Positions 1 to 5,743 are shown, counted from the first letter of the stretch. The stretch is 5,906 nucleotides of DNA from Alphaproteobacteria bacterium (GCA_030743445.1 JASLSL010000253.1:1-5906), one strand, 5' to 3'. The notes: generated by a model from the letters alone, not told the origin. Translations and numbers: made by a program.

Positions 1-1110
1 GCCTTCATCGGCATCATCGTGCTGGTCTTCATCGGCCTGATCGCGGTCTGGTTCAAGGGCTCCTCCAAGCGCGCCAACGAGTCGGCGGCGCAGTTCGAGG
101 AAATCTCCAAGCGCTTCCAGGGCCAACGCAACTTCATGCACCTGGTGACCGACAGCCAGCCGAACTCGATCGTCGTGTTCGACGACGCCGCCAGCTACCG
201 CTGGTTCAACCAGGTGGCGCTCGACGCCAGCGGCGTCGATCGGCGCGATCTGTTCGACAAGCACGTCACGGCGATCCTCGGGCCGATCGAGGGCAAGCGG
301 ATCGCCGGCTGGATCAAGGAGTGCCTCGACAAGTTCGAACCGCTGCACTTCACCCACACGATGGAAATCGGCGAGGCCGGCGAGCGGGTCTACCGCTCCG
401 ACTTCATGCCGCTCGAGGAGCGCGACGAGATGCCGCCCGGCGTGCTGATGGTCTCGCAGGACATTACCGATTCGGTCCGCGAGCGCGAGCAGCGCGAACG
501 GGTGATGCGCCAGCTCGTCGATTTGCTGGTCGGCGTCGTCGACCGGCGCGATCCCTACGCCGCCAACCAGTCGAACCGGACCGGCATCGTCGCCCGGGCG
601 ATCGCCGGCGAGATGGGGCTCGATCCCGCGGTCGTCGAGACCGTGGGGATCGCCGGCAGCCTGATGAATCTCGGCAAGATCACCGTGCCCCAGGAGGTGT
701 TGACCAAATCCGGCCAGCTGACCGACGAGGAGTCGCGGATGATCCGCGAGAGCATCCTCGCCAGCGCCGAGCTGATCGGCGACATCGAGTTCGACGGCAA
801 TGTCGCCGAGACCATCCGGCACACGCTCGAGGACTTCGACGGCAGCGCCATTCCCGACGGCCTCGCGGGCGACGACATCCCGGTCACTTCGCGGATCGTC
901 ACCGTCGCCAGCGCCTTCGTCTCGCGCGCCAGCCAACGCGCCTATCGCCCGGCCCAGGACTTCGATACCGCCGCCGATGCGCTGCACCAGTCGATCGGCA
1001 GCCGCTACGACCGGGCGGTCGTCTCGGCGCTGACCAACTACATCGACAACCGCGATGGGCGCGAGGCGTGGCGCGACTTCGGCGACGCGCCGCAGGAGGT
1101 CGGCGAGTAG
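1..1110 (+). CDS. Membrane-anchored PAS sensor with degenerate HD-GYP domain (5' partial)
   Basis: The reading frame is open from base 1, so the true start lies upstream; a GTG at 19 is unlikely to be the start because it falls inside a hydrophobic stretch. Numbering from that GTG, residues 1-13 finish a transmembrane helix. Residues 36-152 resemble a PAS domain that ends in the usual VSQDITDSVRERE exit to a helical linker. Residues 162-345 align with the HD-GYP domain (DPYAANQSNRTG, KITVP, LTKSGQLTDEE, DGSAIPDGL, AYRPAQ). Active HD-GYP enzymes degrade cyclic di-GMP with a metal centre. Here the first His is Q184, the HD pair is M216-N217, the next His is S245, the HH pair is T269-L270, the late Asp is S298, and GYP reads AIP. 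I infer a non-catalytic signalling or scaffold domain. The gene is probably cotranscribed with the phosphatase 10 bases downstream. The fold assignment is fairly secure; ligand and output are unknown. Confidence 0.82.
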   Translation, partial: AFIGIIVLVFIGLIAVWFKGSSKRANESAAQFEEISKRFQGQRNFMHLVTDSQPNSIVVFDDAASYRWFNQVALDASGVDRRDLFDKHVTAILGPIEGKRIAGWIKECLDKFEPLHFTHTMEIGEAGERVYRSDFMPLEERDEMPPGVLMVSQDITDSVREREQRERVMRQLVDLLVGVVDRRDPYAANQSNRTGIVARAIAGEMGLDPAVVETVGIAGSLMNLGKITVPQEVLTKSGQLTDEESRMIRESILASAELIGDIEFDGNVAETIRHTLEDFDGSAIPDGLAGDDIPVTSRIVTVASAFVSRASQRAYRPAQDFDTAADALHQSIGSRYDRAVVSALTNYIDNRDGREAWRDFGDAPQEVGE

Positions 1111-1120
1111 GGCGGCCGAC

Positions 1121-1861
1121 GTGACGGGCACCGCGGTAACGAACGACACAAGGGTCTACGCGGTCGGCGACGTGCACGGGTGCCGCGATCTGCTGCGGGA
1201 ACTCCACGGCATGATCGTGGCGGACGCGGCGGCGGCGCCGGAGGGCCGTAAGCTCGTCGTCTATCTCGGCGACTACGTCGACCGCGGGCCGGATGCCGCC
1301 GGCGTCGTCGATCTGTTGCTGGCGGCCCGGGACGGGGGGTTGGGCGAGGACATCGAGACCATCCATCTCAAGGGCAACCACGAGGATTTCCTGCTGCAGT
1401 TCCTCGCGGATGCGGCGACCGGCGGCTATTGGATCCTGAACGGCGGCGGGGCGACGATGAAAAGCTACGGGGTCGACGGGGTTCCGAACCTGATGGGGAC
1501 CGCGTTCGCCGACCTCGGGCCGCTCTCGGCGGCCTTCGGCGCGGCGCTGCCGCCCTCCGACCGGGCGTTTTTCGAGGGGCTGCGGTTGAACCATATCGAG
1601 GGCGACTACCTGTTCGTCCACGCCGGTATCATGCCGGGGCGCGATCTGCACCGGCAGAGCGAAGAGGACATGCTGTGGATTCGCGAGCCGTTCCTCTCGT
1701 CCGACGCCGACCACGGCCACGTGGTGGTGCACGGCCACACGCCGGTCGCGGCACCCCAGCTCCTGCACAATCGGATCAACATCGACACCGGGGCGGTGTG
1801 GTCGGGCCGGCTGACCGCGTTGGTGCTGTATGGCGCGGAACGCGAGATGTTGCAGACCTGA
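1121..1861 (+). CDS. PPP-family metallophosphoesterase (serine/threonine phosphatase-like)
   Basis: This 246-residue protein carries the full calcineurin-like phosphoesterase set: GDVHG (16-20), GDYVDRG (50-56), GNHE (85-88), HAG (167-169) and HGHTP (204-208). These supply the Asp, His and Asn ligands of a two-metal centre and the catalytic His of GNHE. Length and motif wording fit the bacterial PPP group (protein phosphatase 1/PrpA-like, related to ApaH), so the substrate may be a phosphoprotein or a dinucleotide polyphosphate; the sequence does not decide. There is no signal peptide, so it is cytoplasmic. The GTG at 1121 is preferred because the frame before it overlaps the upstream gene and reads as low-complexity Arg/Ala. 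A weak GGGCGG ribosome site lies at 1110-1115, and the stronger AGGAGGT at 1094-1100 is too far away. Spacing of 10 bases after the PAS/HD-GYP-like gene suggests an operon and possibly a shared signalling role. Confidence 0.9.
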   Translation: MTGTAVTNDTRVYAVGDVHGCRDLLRELHGMIVADAAAAPEGRKLVVYLGDYVDRGPDAAGVVDLLLAARDGGLGEDIETIHLKGNHEDFLLQFLADAATGGYWILNGGGATMKSYGVDGVPNLMGTAFADLGPLSAAFGAALPPSDRAFFEGLRLNHIEGDYLFVHAGIMPGRDLHRQSEEDMLWIREPFLSSDADHGHVVVHGHTPVAAPQLLHNRINIDTGAVWSGRLTALVLYGAEREMLQT

Positions 1862-1866
1862 ACGGA

Positions 1867-1887
1867 CCCCCGGGATCGGCCCGGGGG
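1867..1887 (+). terminator. GC-rich hairpin after the phosphatase gene
   Basis: A perfect 8-bp stem (CCCCCGGG at 1867-1874, CCCGGGGG at 1880-1887) encloses a 5-base loop, ATCGG, and starts 5 bases after the phosphatase stop. No T-run follows (the next bases are GCTTGC), so it is not a canonical intrinsic terminator. It may still pause or end transcription, or protect the 3' end, and it separates the first operon from hldE. Confidence 0.45.
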
Positions 1888-1949
1888 GCTTGCAACCAAA
1901 CCGAGGATGCATTAGCGACGGGGCATAATAAAGGGAAGCAAAGCCAGGG

Positions 1950-3407
1950 ATGATCGATAAATTCGAGCTGTCCGCGTTGATCGGACGCTTGGCGGAGGCC
2001 CGCGTCGTCGCCGTCGGCGATCTGATGCTCGACCGCTTCGTCGAAGGCGTGGTCGACCGAATTTCGCCCGAGGCGCCGATCCCGGTGTTCTCGATGCGGC
2101 GCGAATCCTCGATGCTCGGCGGGGTCGGCAACGTGCTTCGCAATCTCTCCGCACTCGGCGCGGACTCGGAGCTGATCGCCGCCATCGGCAACGATGCGGC
2201 GGGCGACGAGGTCGCGATGCTGGTCGCCGAGGAAGACCGGGTCCGGTCGCATCTGATCCGCGTCGCCGGACGTCAGACCACGATCAAGACCCGGTTCGTC
2301 GCGGGCAACCAGCAGATCCTGCGCGCCGACCGCGAGACCATGGCGCCGTTGTCGGAAAAGGACCAGGCGATGGTGCTCGAGGCCGCGCTTTCGGCGCTCG
2401 ACGGCGGCGGGGTCCTGGTTCTGTCCGACTACGGCAAGGGGATTTTGCCGGACGCGACGATCGCGCGGCTGATCGAGGGCGCCCGCGCCGCCGGCCGGCC
2501 GGTGGTGGTCGATCCCAAGGGCAGCGACTACAGCCGCTACCGGGGTGCGCGCGTGGTGACCCCGAACCGCCAGGAGCTCGCCCTGGCGAGCGGCATGCCG
2601 ACCGAGGACGACGAGGAGGTCGTCGCCGCCTGCCGCCACGTCATCGGGACCGCGGGGGTCGAGGCGGTGCTGGCGACCCGCAGCGAACAGGGCATGACCC
2701 TGGTCGATCGCGACGCGACCCACCATCTGCCGGCCCGGGCGCGCGAGGTCTTCGACGTCTCGGGCGCCGGCGACACGGTCGCGGCCGCGCTCGCCGTCGG
2801 GCTCGCGGTCGACTCACCGATGCTGACCGCGGCGCGCCTGGCCAACGCGGCGGCCGGCGTCGTCGTCGCCAAGGTCGGCACCGCCGTCGCCCGTCCGTCC
2901 GAGGTCCTGATCTCGCTCCACGAGGGCGAATTGATGGACGCCGAGGCCAAGGTCGCGACGCTGCCGGGGGCGCGAGAGCGGGTCAACGCCTGGCGCCGCC
3001 AGGACATGAGTATCGGCTTCACCAACGGCTGTTTCGATCTGCTGCATCCGGGCCATGTCTCGCTGATGAACCAGGCCAAGGCGGCGTGCGACCGGCTGGT
3101 GGTCGGGCTCAACAGCGACGATTCGGCGCGCCGTCTCAAGGGCGAGGGCCGGCCGGTGCAGTCGGAGGCCGGCCGCGCCGCGGTGCTGGCGTCGCTCGCG
3201 GTCGTCGACATGGTGGTGATCTTCGGAGACGACACGCCGATCGAGCTGATCAAGACGCTGAAGCCGGACGTGTTGGTCAAGGGTGCGGATTATTCGATGG
3301 CCGAGGTCGTTGGCGCCAAGGAGGTCGGGTCCTGGGGCGGCCAGGTGGTGCTGGCCGAGTTGCTCGAAGGCCACAGCACGACCGAGACCATCGCCCGGAT
3401 GGTATAA
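1950..3407 (+). CDS. hldE: Bifunctional heptose-7-phosphate kinase / heptose-1-phosphate adenylyltransferase
   Basis: This cytoplasmic enzyme provides two steps of ADP-heptose synthesis for the LPS inner core: phosphorylation of D-glycero-D-manno-heptose 7-phosphate at C1, and AMP transfer to the 1-phosphate after GmhB removes the 7-phosphate. At 485 residues it matches the usual two-domain length (E. coli about 477). Residues 1-325 are a PfkB/ribokinase-type kinase: GDLMLDRF (23-30), a GGVGN substrate loop (57-61), DPKGSDY (188-194), TPNRQE (204-209) and the anion-hole motif GAGD (272-275) with catalytic Asp275. Residues about 353-485 are the cytidylyltransferase-like domain: FTNGCFDLLHPGH (357-369) with the HxGH nucleotide motif, GLNSDDSARRLKG (386-398), and VKGADY (443-448). 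The ATG has AAGGGA at 1931-1936 upstream plus a close CCAGGG. A CATAAT at 1924-1929 could be a -10 element but has no convincing -35. No gmhA, gmhB or hldD lies in the window. Confidence 0.97.
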   Translation: MIDKFELSALIGRLAEARVVAVGDLMLDRFVEGVVDRISPEAPIPVFSMRRESSMLGGVGNVLRNLSALGADSELIAAIGNDAAGDEVAMLVAEEDRVRSHLIRVAGRQTTIKTRFVAGNQQILRADRETMAPLSEKDQAMVLEAALSALDGGGVLVLSDYGKGILPDATIARLIEGARAAGRPVVVDPKGSDYSRYRGARVVTPNRQELALASGMPTEDDEEVVAACRHVIGTAGVEAVLATRSEQGMTLVDRDATHHLPARAREVFDVSGAGDTVAAALAVGLAVDSPMLTAARLANAAAGVVVAKVGTAVARPSEVLISLHEGELMDAEAKVATLPGARERVNAWRRQDMSIGFTNGCFDLLHPGHVSLMNQAKAACDRLVVGLNSDDSARRLKGEGRPVQSEAGRAAVLASLAVVDMVVIFGDDTPIELIKTLKPDVLVKGADYSMAEVVGAKEVGSWGGQVVLAELLEGHSTTETIARMV

Positions 3408-3419
3408 ATGTAAATGGTG

Positions 3420-3460
3420 TAAATGGGGACTGTCCCCATTTTGTAACATATTGAAATAAC
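3420..3460 (+). repeat. 41-bp element, copy 1 (inverted partner at 4169-4209)
   Basis: This 41-bp segment starts 13 bases after the hldE stop and recurs in reverse orientation at 4169-4209 with only two mismatches. It begins with a 21-bp perfect palindrome (3421-3441: arms AAATGGGGAC and its complement around one T), then TTTTG and an AT-rich tail ending ATTGAAATAAC. The palindrome plus short T-run could end hldE transcription, in either direction. The AT-rich tail, which carries TTGTAA at 3441-3446, could contribute to a promoter for the small gene at 3487, but no well-spaced -35/-10 pair is visible. TAAATG is also repeated at 3405-3410, 3411-3416 and 3420-3425. Confidence 0.9.
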
Positions 3461-3486
3461 TTAATAGTTGGATATGGGGAGGGCCG

Positions 3487-3600
3487 ATGTCGACCGAGTT
3501 CCCGACCGCCCTGATCCTCGCCGCGATCGGCATCTATCTCGTGCACCAGGCGCGGCGCAGCCGCGAGTACGAGCTCGAGGAAATCGAGGCGCGGAAGTAG
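3487..3600 (+). CDS. Small single-pass membrane protein, 37 residues
   Basis: The frame translates as a short polar N-terminus (MSTEFPT), a hydrophobic helix at about residues 7-19 (ALILAAIGIYLVH), then a highly charged tail (QARRSREYELEEIEARK) that is probably helical. The ATG is preceded by a strong ribosome site, GGGGAGGG at 3476-3483, 3 bases before the start, which is the main reason to call it real. The positive residues directly after the helix predict a cytoplasmic C-terminus. It converges on mmcB, with 10 bases between the two stop codons, and follows the 41-bp element by 26 bases. I do not recognise the family. It could be a regulatory or structural microprotein of the inner membrane, but nothing in the sequence assigns a job. 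Confidence 0.62.
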   Translation: MSTEFPTALILAAIGIYLVHQARRSREYELEEIEARK

Positions 3601-3610
3601 GCGTCCCCGC

Positions 3611-4099
3611 CTACCTGCCCGGGCCCGGATCGGTCGCCCGCATCAGCCGCAGCCCCGCGGCGCGCGCGAAGCGCAGGGTCAATGCCTTGCGCCGCGCGGC
3701 GTTCATCGCGCCCTCGGCGGCCTCGCGCAGGATCGCCCCGCCGAAAGCGTCGGCCTTGATCAGGCCGCACTCGGCGGGCAGCAGATCGTGCGGAAAATCC
3801 TCCGGCACCGCGAAATAGAAGCTGTTGCAGTAGGCCACGTACTCGCGCCACTTGGCGTCGGCGCGGAAGTCGGCGGCGCTGGTCTTGATCTCGACGATGG
3901 TGAATTGGCCATGGCGGTCGAGCGCGATCAGGTCGGCGCGGCGGCCGTTGCGCAGGCTGAACTCGACGAGGCAAGCGTGGCCGCGCGCCTCGAGCATGCG
4001 CAGAACGCCGCGCGCCAAGTCCCGCGCCAAGCCGGACGGCATCGCCCGGTGGTCGACCTCCCCAGGCTCGTTCCCAAGCTCGTTCCCAAGCTCTTTCAT
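3611..4099 (-). CDS. mmcB: MmcB-family DNA repair putative endonuclease
   Basis: The protein (162 residues from the outer ATG) matches the MmcB family (PF06319, formerly DUF1052), linked in Caulobacter to the mitomycin C response and having a PD-(D/E)XK-nuclease-like core. Visible marks are RRADLIALD followed by IVEIKTS, giving the D...E-x-K pattern, then ADFRADAKWREYVAYCNSFYFAV, the DFPHDLLPAECGLIKADAFGG block and a C-terminal RRKALTLRFARAA. The start is uncertain. The ATG at 4099 gives an N-terminus made by a 12-bp tandem repeat (ELGNELGNEPG). An inner ATG at 4042 gives 143 residues beginning at the conserved part (MPSGLARDLARG), with GGGGAGG at 4063-4057, 14 bases upstream. I favour the inner start because the SOS-like box (4117-4131) lies only 17 bases before the outer one. 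The gene is isolated between the convergent micro-ORF and the 41-bp copy 2. Confidence 0.9.
   Translation of the reverse strand: MKELGNELGNEPGEVDHRAMPSGLARDLARGVLRMLEARGHACLVEFSLRNGRRADLIALDRHGQFTIVEIKTSAADFRADAKWREYVAYCNSFYFAVPEDFPHDLLPAECGLIKADAFGGAILREAAEGAMNAARRKALTLRFARAAGLRLMRATDPGPGR
4070..4093 (-). repeat. Two tandem 12-bp units at the mmcB 5' end
   Basis: The + strand unit GTTCCCAAGCTC occurs perfectly twice (4070-4081, 4082-4093). Degenerate partial copies flank it: CCCAGGCTC at 4061-4069 and GTCCCAAGAG at 4101-4110. If mmcB starts at 4099, the 12-bp period preserves frame and adds four residues (GNEL) per unit. If it starts at 4042, the array is 5' leader. Confidence 0.85.
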
Positions 4100-4116
4100 G
4101 GTCCCAAGAGGTACAC

Positions 4117-4131
4117 GAACAAAACAGGTAC
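4117..4131 (-). promoter_or_regulatory. Probable LexA (SOS) box upstream of mmcB
   Basis: The + strand reads GAAC-AAAACAG-GTAC, one base away from the alphaproteobacterial LexA consensus GAAC-N7-GAAC (GTTC-N7-GTTC on the other strand), with the A-rich spacer typical of such sites. It lies directly upstream of mmcB, a family named for mitomycin C inducibility. On the coding strand, a weak TTGCGT (about 4137-4132) could be the -35, placing the box in the promoter spacer. A 9-bp direct repeat, AGGTACACG (4109-4117 and 4126-4134, 17 bp apart), overlaps both half-sites and is an alternative explanation. Confidence 0.55.
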
Positions 4132-4168
4132 ACGCAAGCCTGGCGCCATAGCGGAAAACATGAATCGC

Positions 4169-4209
4169 GTTATTTCAATAACTTACAAAATGGGGACAGT
4201 CCCCATTTA
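4169..4209 (-). repeat. 41-bp element, copy 2 (inverted partner of 3420-3460)
   Basis: Read on the minus strand, this is the same element as copy 1, with two adjacent mismatches in the middle. Its 21-bp palindrome (4188-4208) is perfect, with A instead of T at the centre on the + strand. It begins 4 bases after the stop of the thioredoxin-like gene and in the same orientation, so it sits to that gene as copy 1 sits to hldE. It may act as that gene's terminator. It lies 69 bases ahead of the outer mmcB ATG. Confidence 0.9.
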
Positions 4210-4213
4210 TGAG

Positions 4214-4753
4214 TCAGCGCAGGGATTCGATGATTTGGATCAGCCGGTCGCGGCCGACGATCATGGCCGAGCCGTCGTCCCGATTGCCGTGCCGGAAGGC
4301 GTTGCGCCCGCGGCGGTCGAATATATAGAGCGACGGCATCCGGGTGACCCCGCCGAAGCGTTTCGAGACCGCAGGCGAGCCCTCGACCAGCGGGAAGCTC
4401 GGCCGGGTCTCGGCGATGAAGCGCTTCATCCGCCTGCCGCCGGCGTAGTCGCCCCAGTATTCGAGCCAGTTGATCGCAACGATCGCGACATCGTCGGTCG
4501 AATAGGCCCGCCGGATTTCGTTGAGGTAGGCGAATTCCCGGCGGCACGGCGCGCACCAGCTGGCGAAGAAGCTGACGATCACGACCCTGCCCCGAAGCGG
4601 TCCCGGCGTCTCGCCCGCGAGAACCGGCAACCCGGCGATCAGGCCCTCGAGCCCGGCATCCATCCTGGTCAGGATTTTAGCCGCGCCGGCGCCCGCAAAC
4701 AGCGTCAATGCCAATGCGATCGCCAGGGCGACCGATATCATCCGGCGGTTCAT
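4214..4753 (-). CDS. Exported TlpA-like thioredoxin-fold protein
   Basis: A 179-residue protein with an N-terminal signal: n-region MNRR, hydrophobic core at about 6-20 (ISVALAIALALTLFAG), and a probable cleavage or anchor near AGAGAA (20-25). The mature part is a TlpA/ResA-type thioredoxin domain: VVIVSFFASWCAPC (57-70) with redox pair Cys67/Cys70, the WCxPC context, EFAYLNEIRR, and a cis-proline loop RMPSLYIFD (Pro140). Such proteins act in the periplasm, usually reducing disulfides on cytochrome c apoproteins or copper-site proteins. No partner (ccm, sco or cycH gene) lies nearby, so the client is unknown. It is on the same strand as the SDR gene, 69 bases downstream of it, and the two may share a transcript. 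No good ribosome site precedes the ATG at 4753; an ATG four codons in (4741) is no better. Confidence 0.88.
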   Translation of the reverse strand: MNRRMISVALAIALALTLFAGAGAAKILTRMDAGLEGLIAGLPVLAGETPGPLRGRVVIVSFFASWCAPCRREFAYLNEIRRAYSTDDVAIVAINWLEYWGDYAGGRRMKRFIAETRPSFPLVEGSPAVSKRFGGVTRMPSLYIFDRRGRNAFRHGNRDDGSAMIVGRDRLIQIIESLR

Positions 4754-4822
4754 CGCGCCACTATCGGCGAAACCGCCGGGCGACGGGACTAAACTTTTCG
4801 TGACGCCCGGAGCCCCGCGGCT

Positions 4823-5587
4823 TTACTGGATCTGCAGCCCGCCGTTGACGTCGAGCACGACGCCGGTGACGTAGCTCGAAAGCTCGCTGGCGAGGAACAG
4901 GCACGGGCCGGCGATCTCATGGCTCGTCCCCAGGCGGCCCATCGGCACCCCCTTGGCGATCTCGGCCTTATGGGCGTCGGTCATCGCGCCCCGGGTGAAG
5001 TCGGTGTCGAGTGTGCCCGGCGCCACCGCATTGACCCGGATGCCGTCCCCCGCCAGCTCGCGCGCCAGGGCCCGGACCAGCCCGAAGATACCCGCCTTGG
5101 TCGCCGAATAGTGCGCGCTGCCAAAGAGCCCGCCGCCGCGCCGCCCGGCGATCGAGGAAACGCAAATGATGGCGCCGCCGCCGGCCTTGCGCATCACCGG
5201 CACCACCGCCTGGGCCATCTGGAAATTGCCGCCGAGATTGGTGTCCATGATCTCGTCGTACTCGGCGCGGTCGATGTCCTCGATCGGGGTGCCGTGAACG
5301 ACGCCCGCGTTGCCGACCAATATATCGACGCCGCCGAAATCCGCGGCCACCGCATCGACCAGCGCCCGGCACGCCTCGCCGTCACGCACGTCGATGGCAT
5401 AGCCCCTGTGCGCCTCGCCGACCTGGGCCTCGCCGATCCGCGCCGCGTAGGCCGCCGGGTCGGCCGCCGCCAGGTCGGCGAGCGCCACCCGGGCGCCGTG
5501 CTCGGCGAACAGCCGCGCCGTCGCGAACCCGATTCCGCGCTCCGAGGCCGCCCCGGTGACGATCGCGACCTTGTTCTCGAGAAGCAT
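4823..5587 (-). CDS. SDR-family NAD(P)-dependent oxidoreductase (FabG-like)
   Basis: A 254-residue classical short-chain dehydrogenase/reductase of normal length. The Rossmann glycine motif is TGAASERGIG (11-20), with NAG at 93-95, Asn117 in DTNLGG, catalytic Ser145 in SSIAG, and Tyr160/Lys164 in YSATK. RVNAVAPG (184-191) and the C-terminal VLDVNGG (244-250) complete the family pattern. Asp38 at the end of the second beta strand (ALADLA) suggests preference for NAD(H) over NADP(H), by family rule. It is cytoplasmic, and the substrate cannot be read from sequence; FabG-like annotation does not imply fatty-acid synthesis here, because no fab genes adjoin. The ATG at 5587 is well supported by GGGAGGG at 5600-5594, 6 bases upstream. 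It is transcribed divergently from the secreted-protein gene at 5805. Confidence 0.94.
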   Translation of the reverse strand: MLLENKVAIVTGAASERGIGFATARLFAEHGARVALADLAAADPAAYAARIGEAQVGEAHRGYAIDVRDGEACRALVDAVAADFGGVDILVGNAGVVHGTPIEDIDRAEYDEIMDTNLGGNFQMAQAVVPVMRKAGGGAIICVSSIAGRRGGGLFGSAHYSATKAGIFGLVRALARELAGDGIRVNAVAPGTLDTDFTRGAMTDAHKAEIAKGVPMGRLGTSHEIAGPCLFLASELSSYVTGVVLDVNGGLQIQ

Positions 5588-5683
5588 GTTCGACCCTCCC
5601 GGATGGTGTGGTTCGGGAATTTCCGCCCCGGTCCGTCCCTAACCCGTTTGGTATCGGTGAAACGCGGGCCCGGGACAGAGTGG

Positions 5684-5712
5684 AGTATAGACCGTCGCCG
5701 AGAGCGGGAAAA
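5684..5712 (-). promoter_or_regulatory. Candidate promoter for the SDR gene
   Basis: On the minus strand a good -10-like hexamer, TATACT (5689-5684), lies about 100 bases before the SDR start. The hexamer 17 bases upstream is TTTTCC (5712-5707), a poor -35, so the call rests on the -10. It stands out in otherwise GC-rich DNA. Confidence 0.33.
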
Positions 5713-5736
5713 TCGCTGCGATCCGCGGGTTCCCGC
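5704..5736. promoter_or_regulatory. Nested dyads in the divergent intergenic region (possible operator)
   Basis: Arms GCGGGAA (5704-5710) and TTCCCGC (5730-5736) are perfect inverted repeats 19 bases apart. Between them is a second perfect palindrome, ATCGC-T-GCGAT (5712-5722). A further GCGGG-TT-CCCGC hairpin lies at 5725-5736. The outer arm overlaps the candidate SDR -35. Placement between two divergent genes suits a regulator-binding site, but no regulator gene is in view, and GC-rich DNA yields some dyads by chance. Confidence 0.35.
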
Positions 5737-5743
5737 CGCTCCC

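Noticed and set aside
1890..1929. Defined promoter for hldE (TTGCAA / CATAAT)
   Set aside because: CATAAT at 1924-1929 is plausible, but TTGCAA at 1890-1895 is 28 bases away and nothing at 17 bases resembles a -35, so it is only mentioned in the hldE entry.
899..2191. 430-codon open frame on the minus strand
   Set aside because: It runs antisense through the phosphatase and into hldE, reads as Arg/Pro/Ala-rich low complexity, and matches no family; it is a by-product of high GC3 in the real genes.
1776..2726. 316-codon open frame on the minus strand
   Set aside because: Antisense to the end of the phosphatase and the hldE kinase domain, both of which show complete conserved motifs; His/Arg/Asp-rich composition is typical of a shadow frame.
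4070..4085. Second LexA site, GTTC...GTTC in the tandem repeat
   Set aside because: The 12-bp period gives an 8-base spacer, not the required 7, and the match follows automatically from the repeat.
3420..4209. Complete insertion sequence or composite transposon
   Set aside because: The inverted repeats fit, but there is no transposase, no convincing target-site duplication (flanks GGTG and TGAG), and the internal genes have host-like composition. Kept only as a possible non-autonomous unit.
3788..4792. 334-codon open frame on the plus strand
   Set aside because: It is antisense to mmcB and the thioredoxin-like gene and crosses the repeat element; the proteins on the other strand carry recognisable domains and this one does not.
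4776..4810. Terminator between the SDR and thioredoxin genes (CCGGGCG...CGCCCGG)
   Set aside because: The 7-bp arms are separated by 21 bases with no T-run; such matches are expected by chance in GC-rich DNA.
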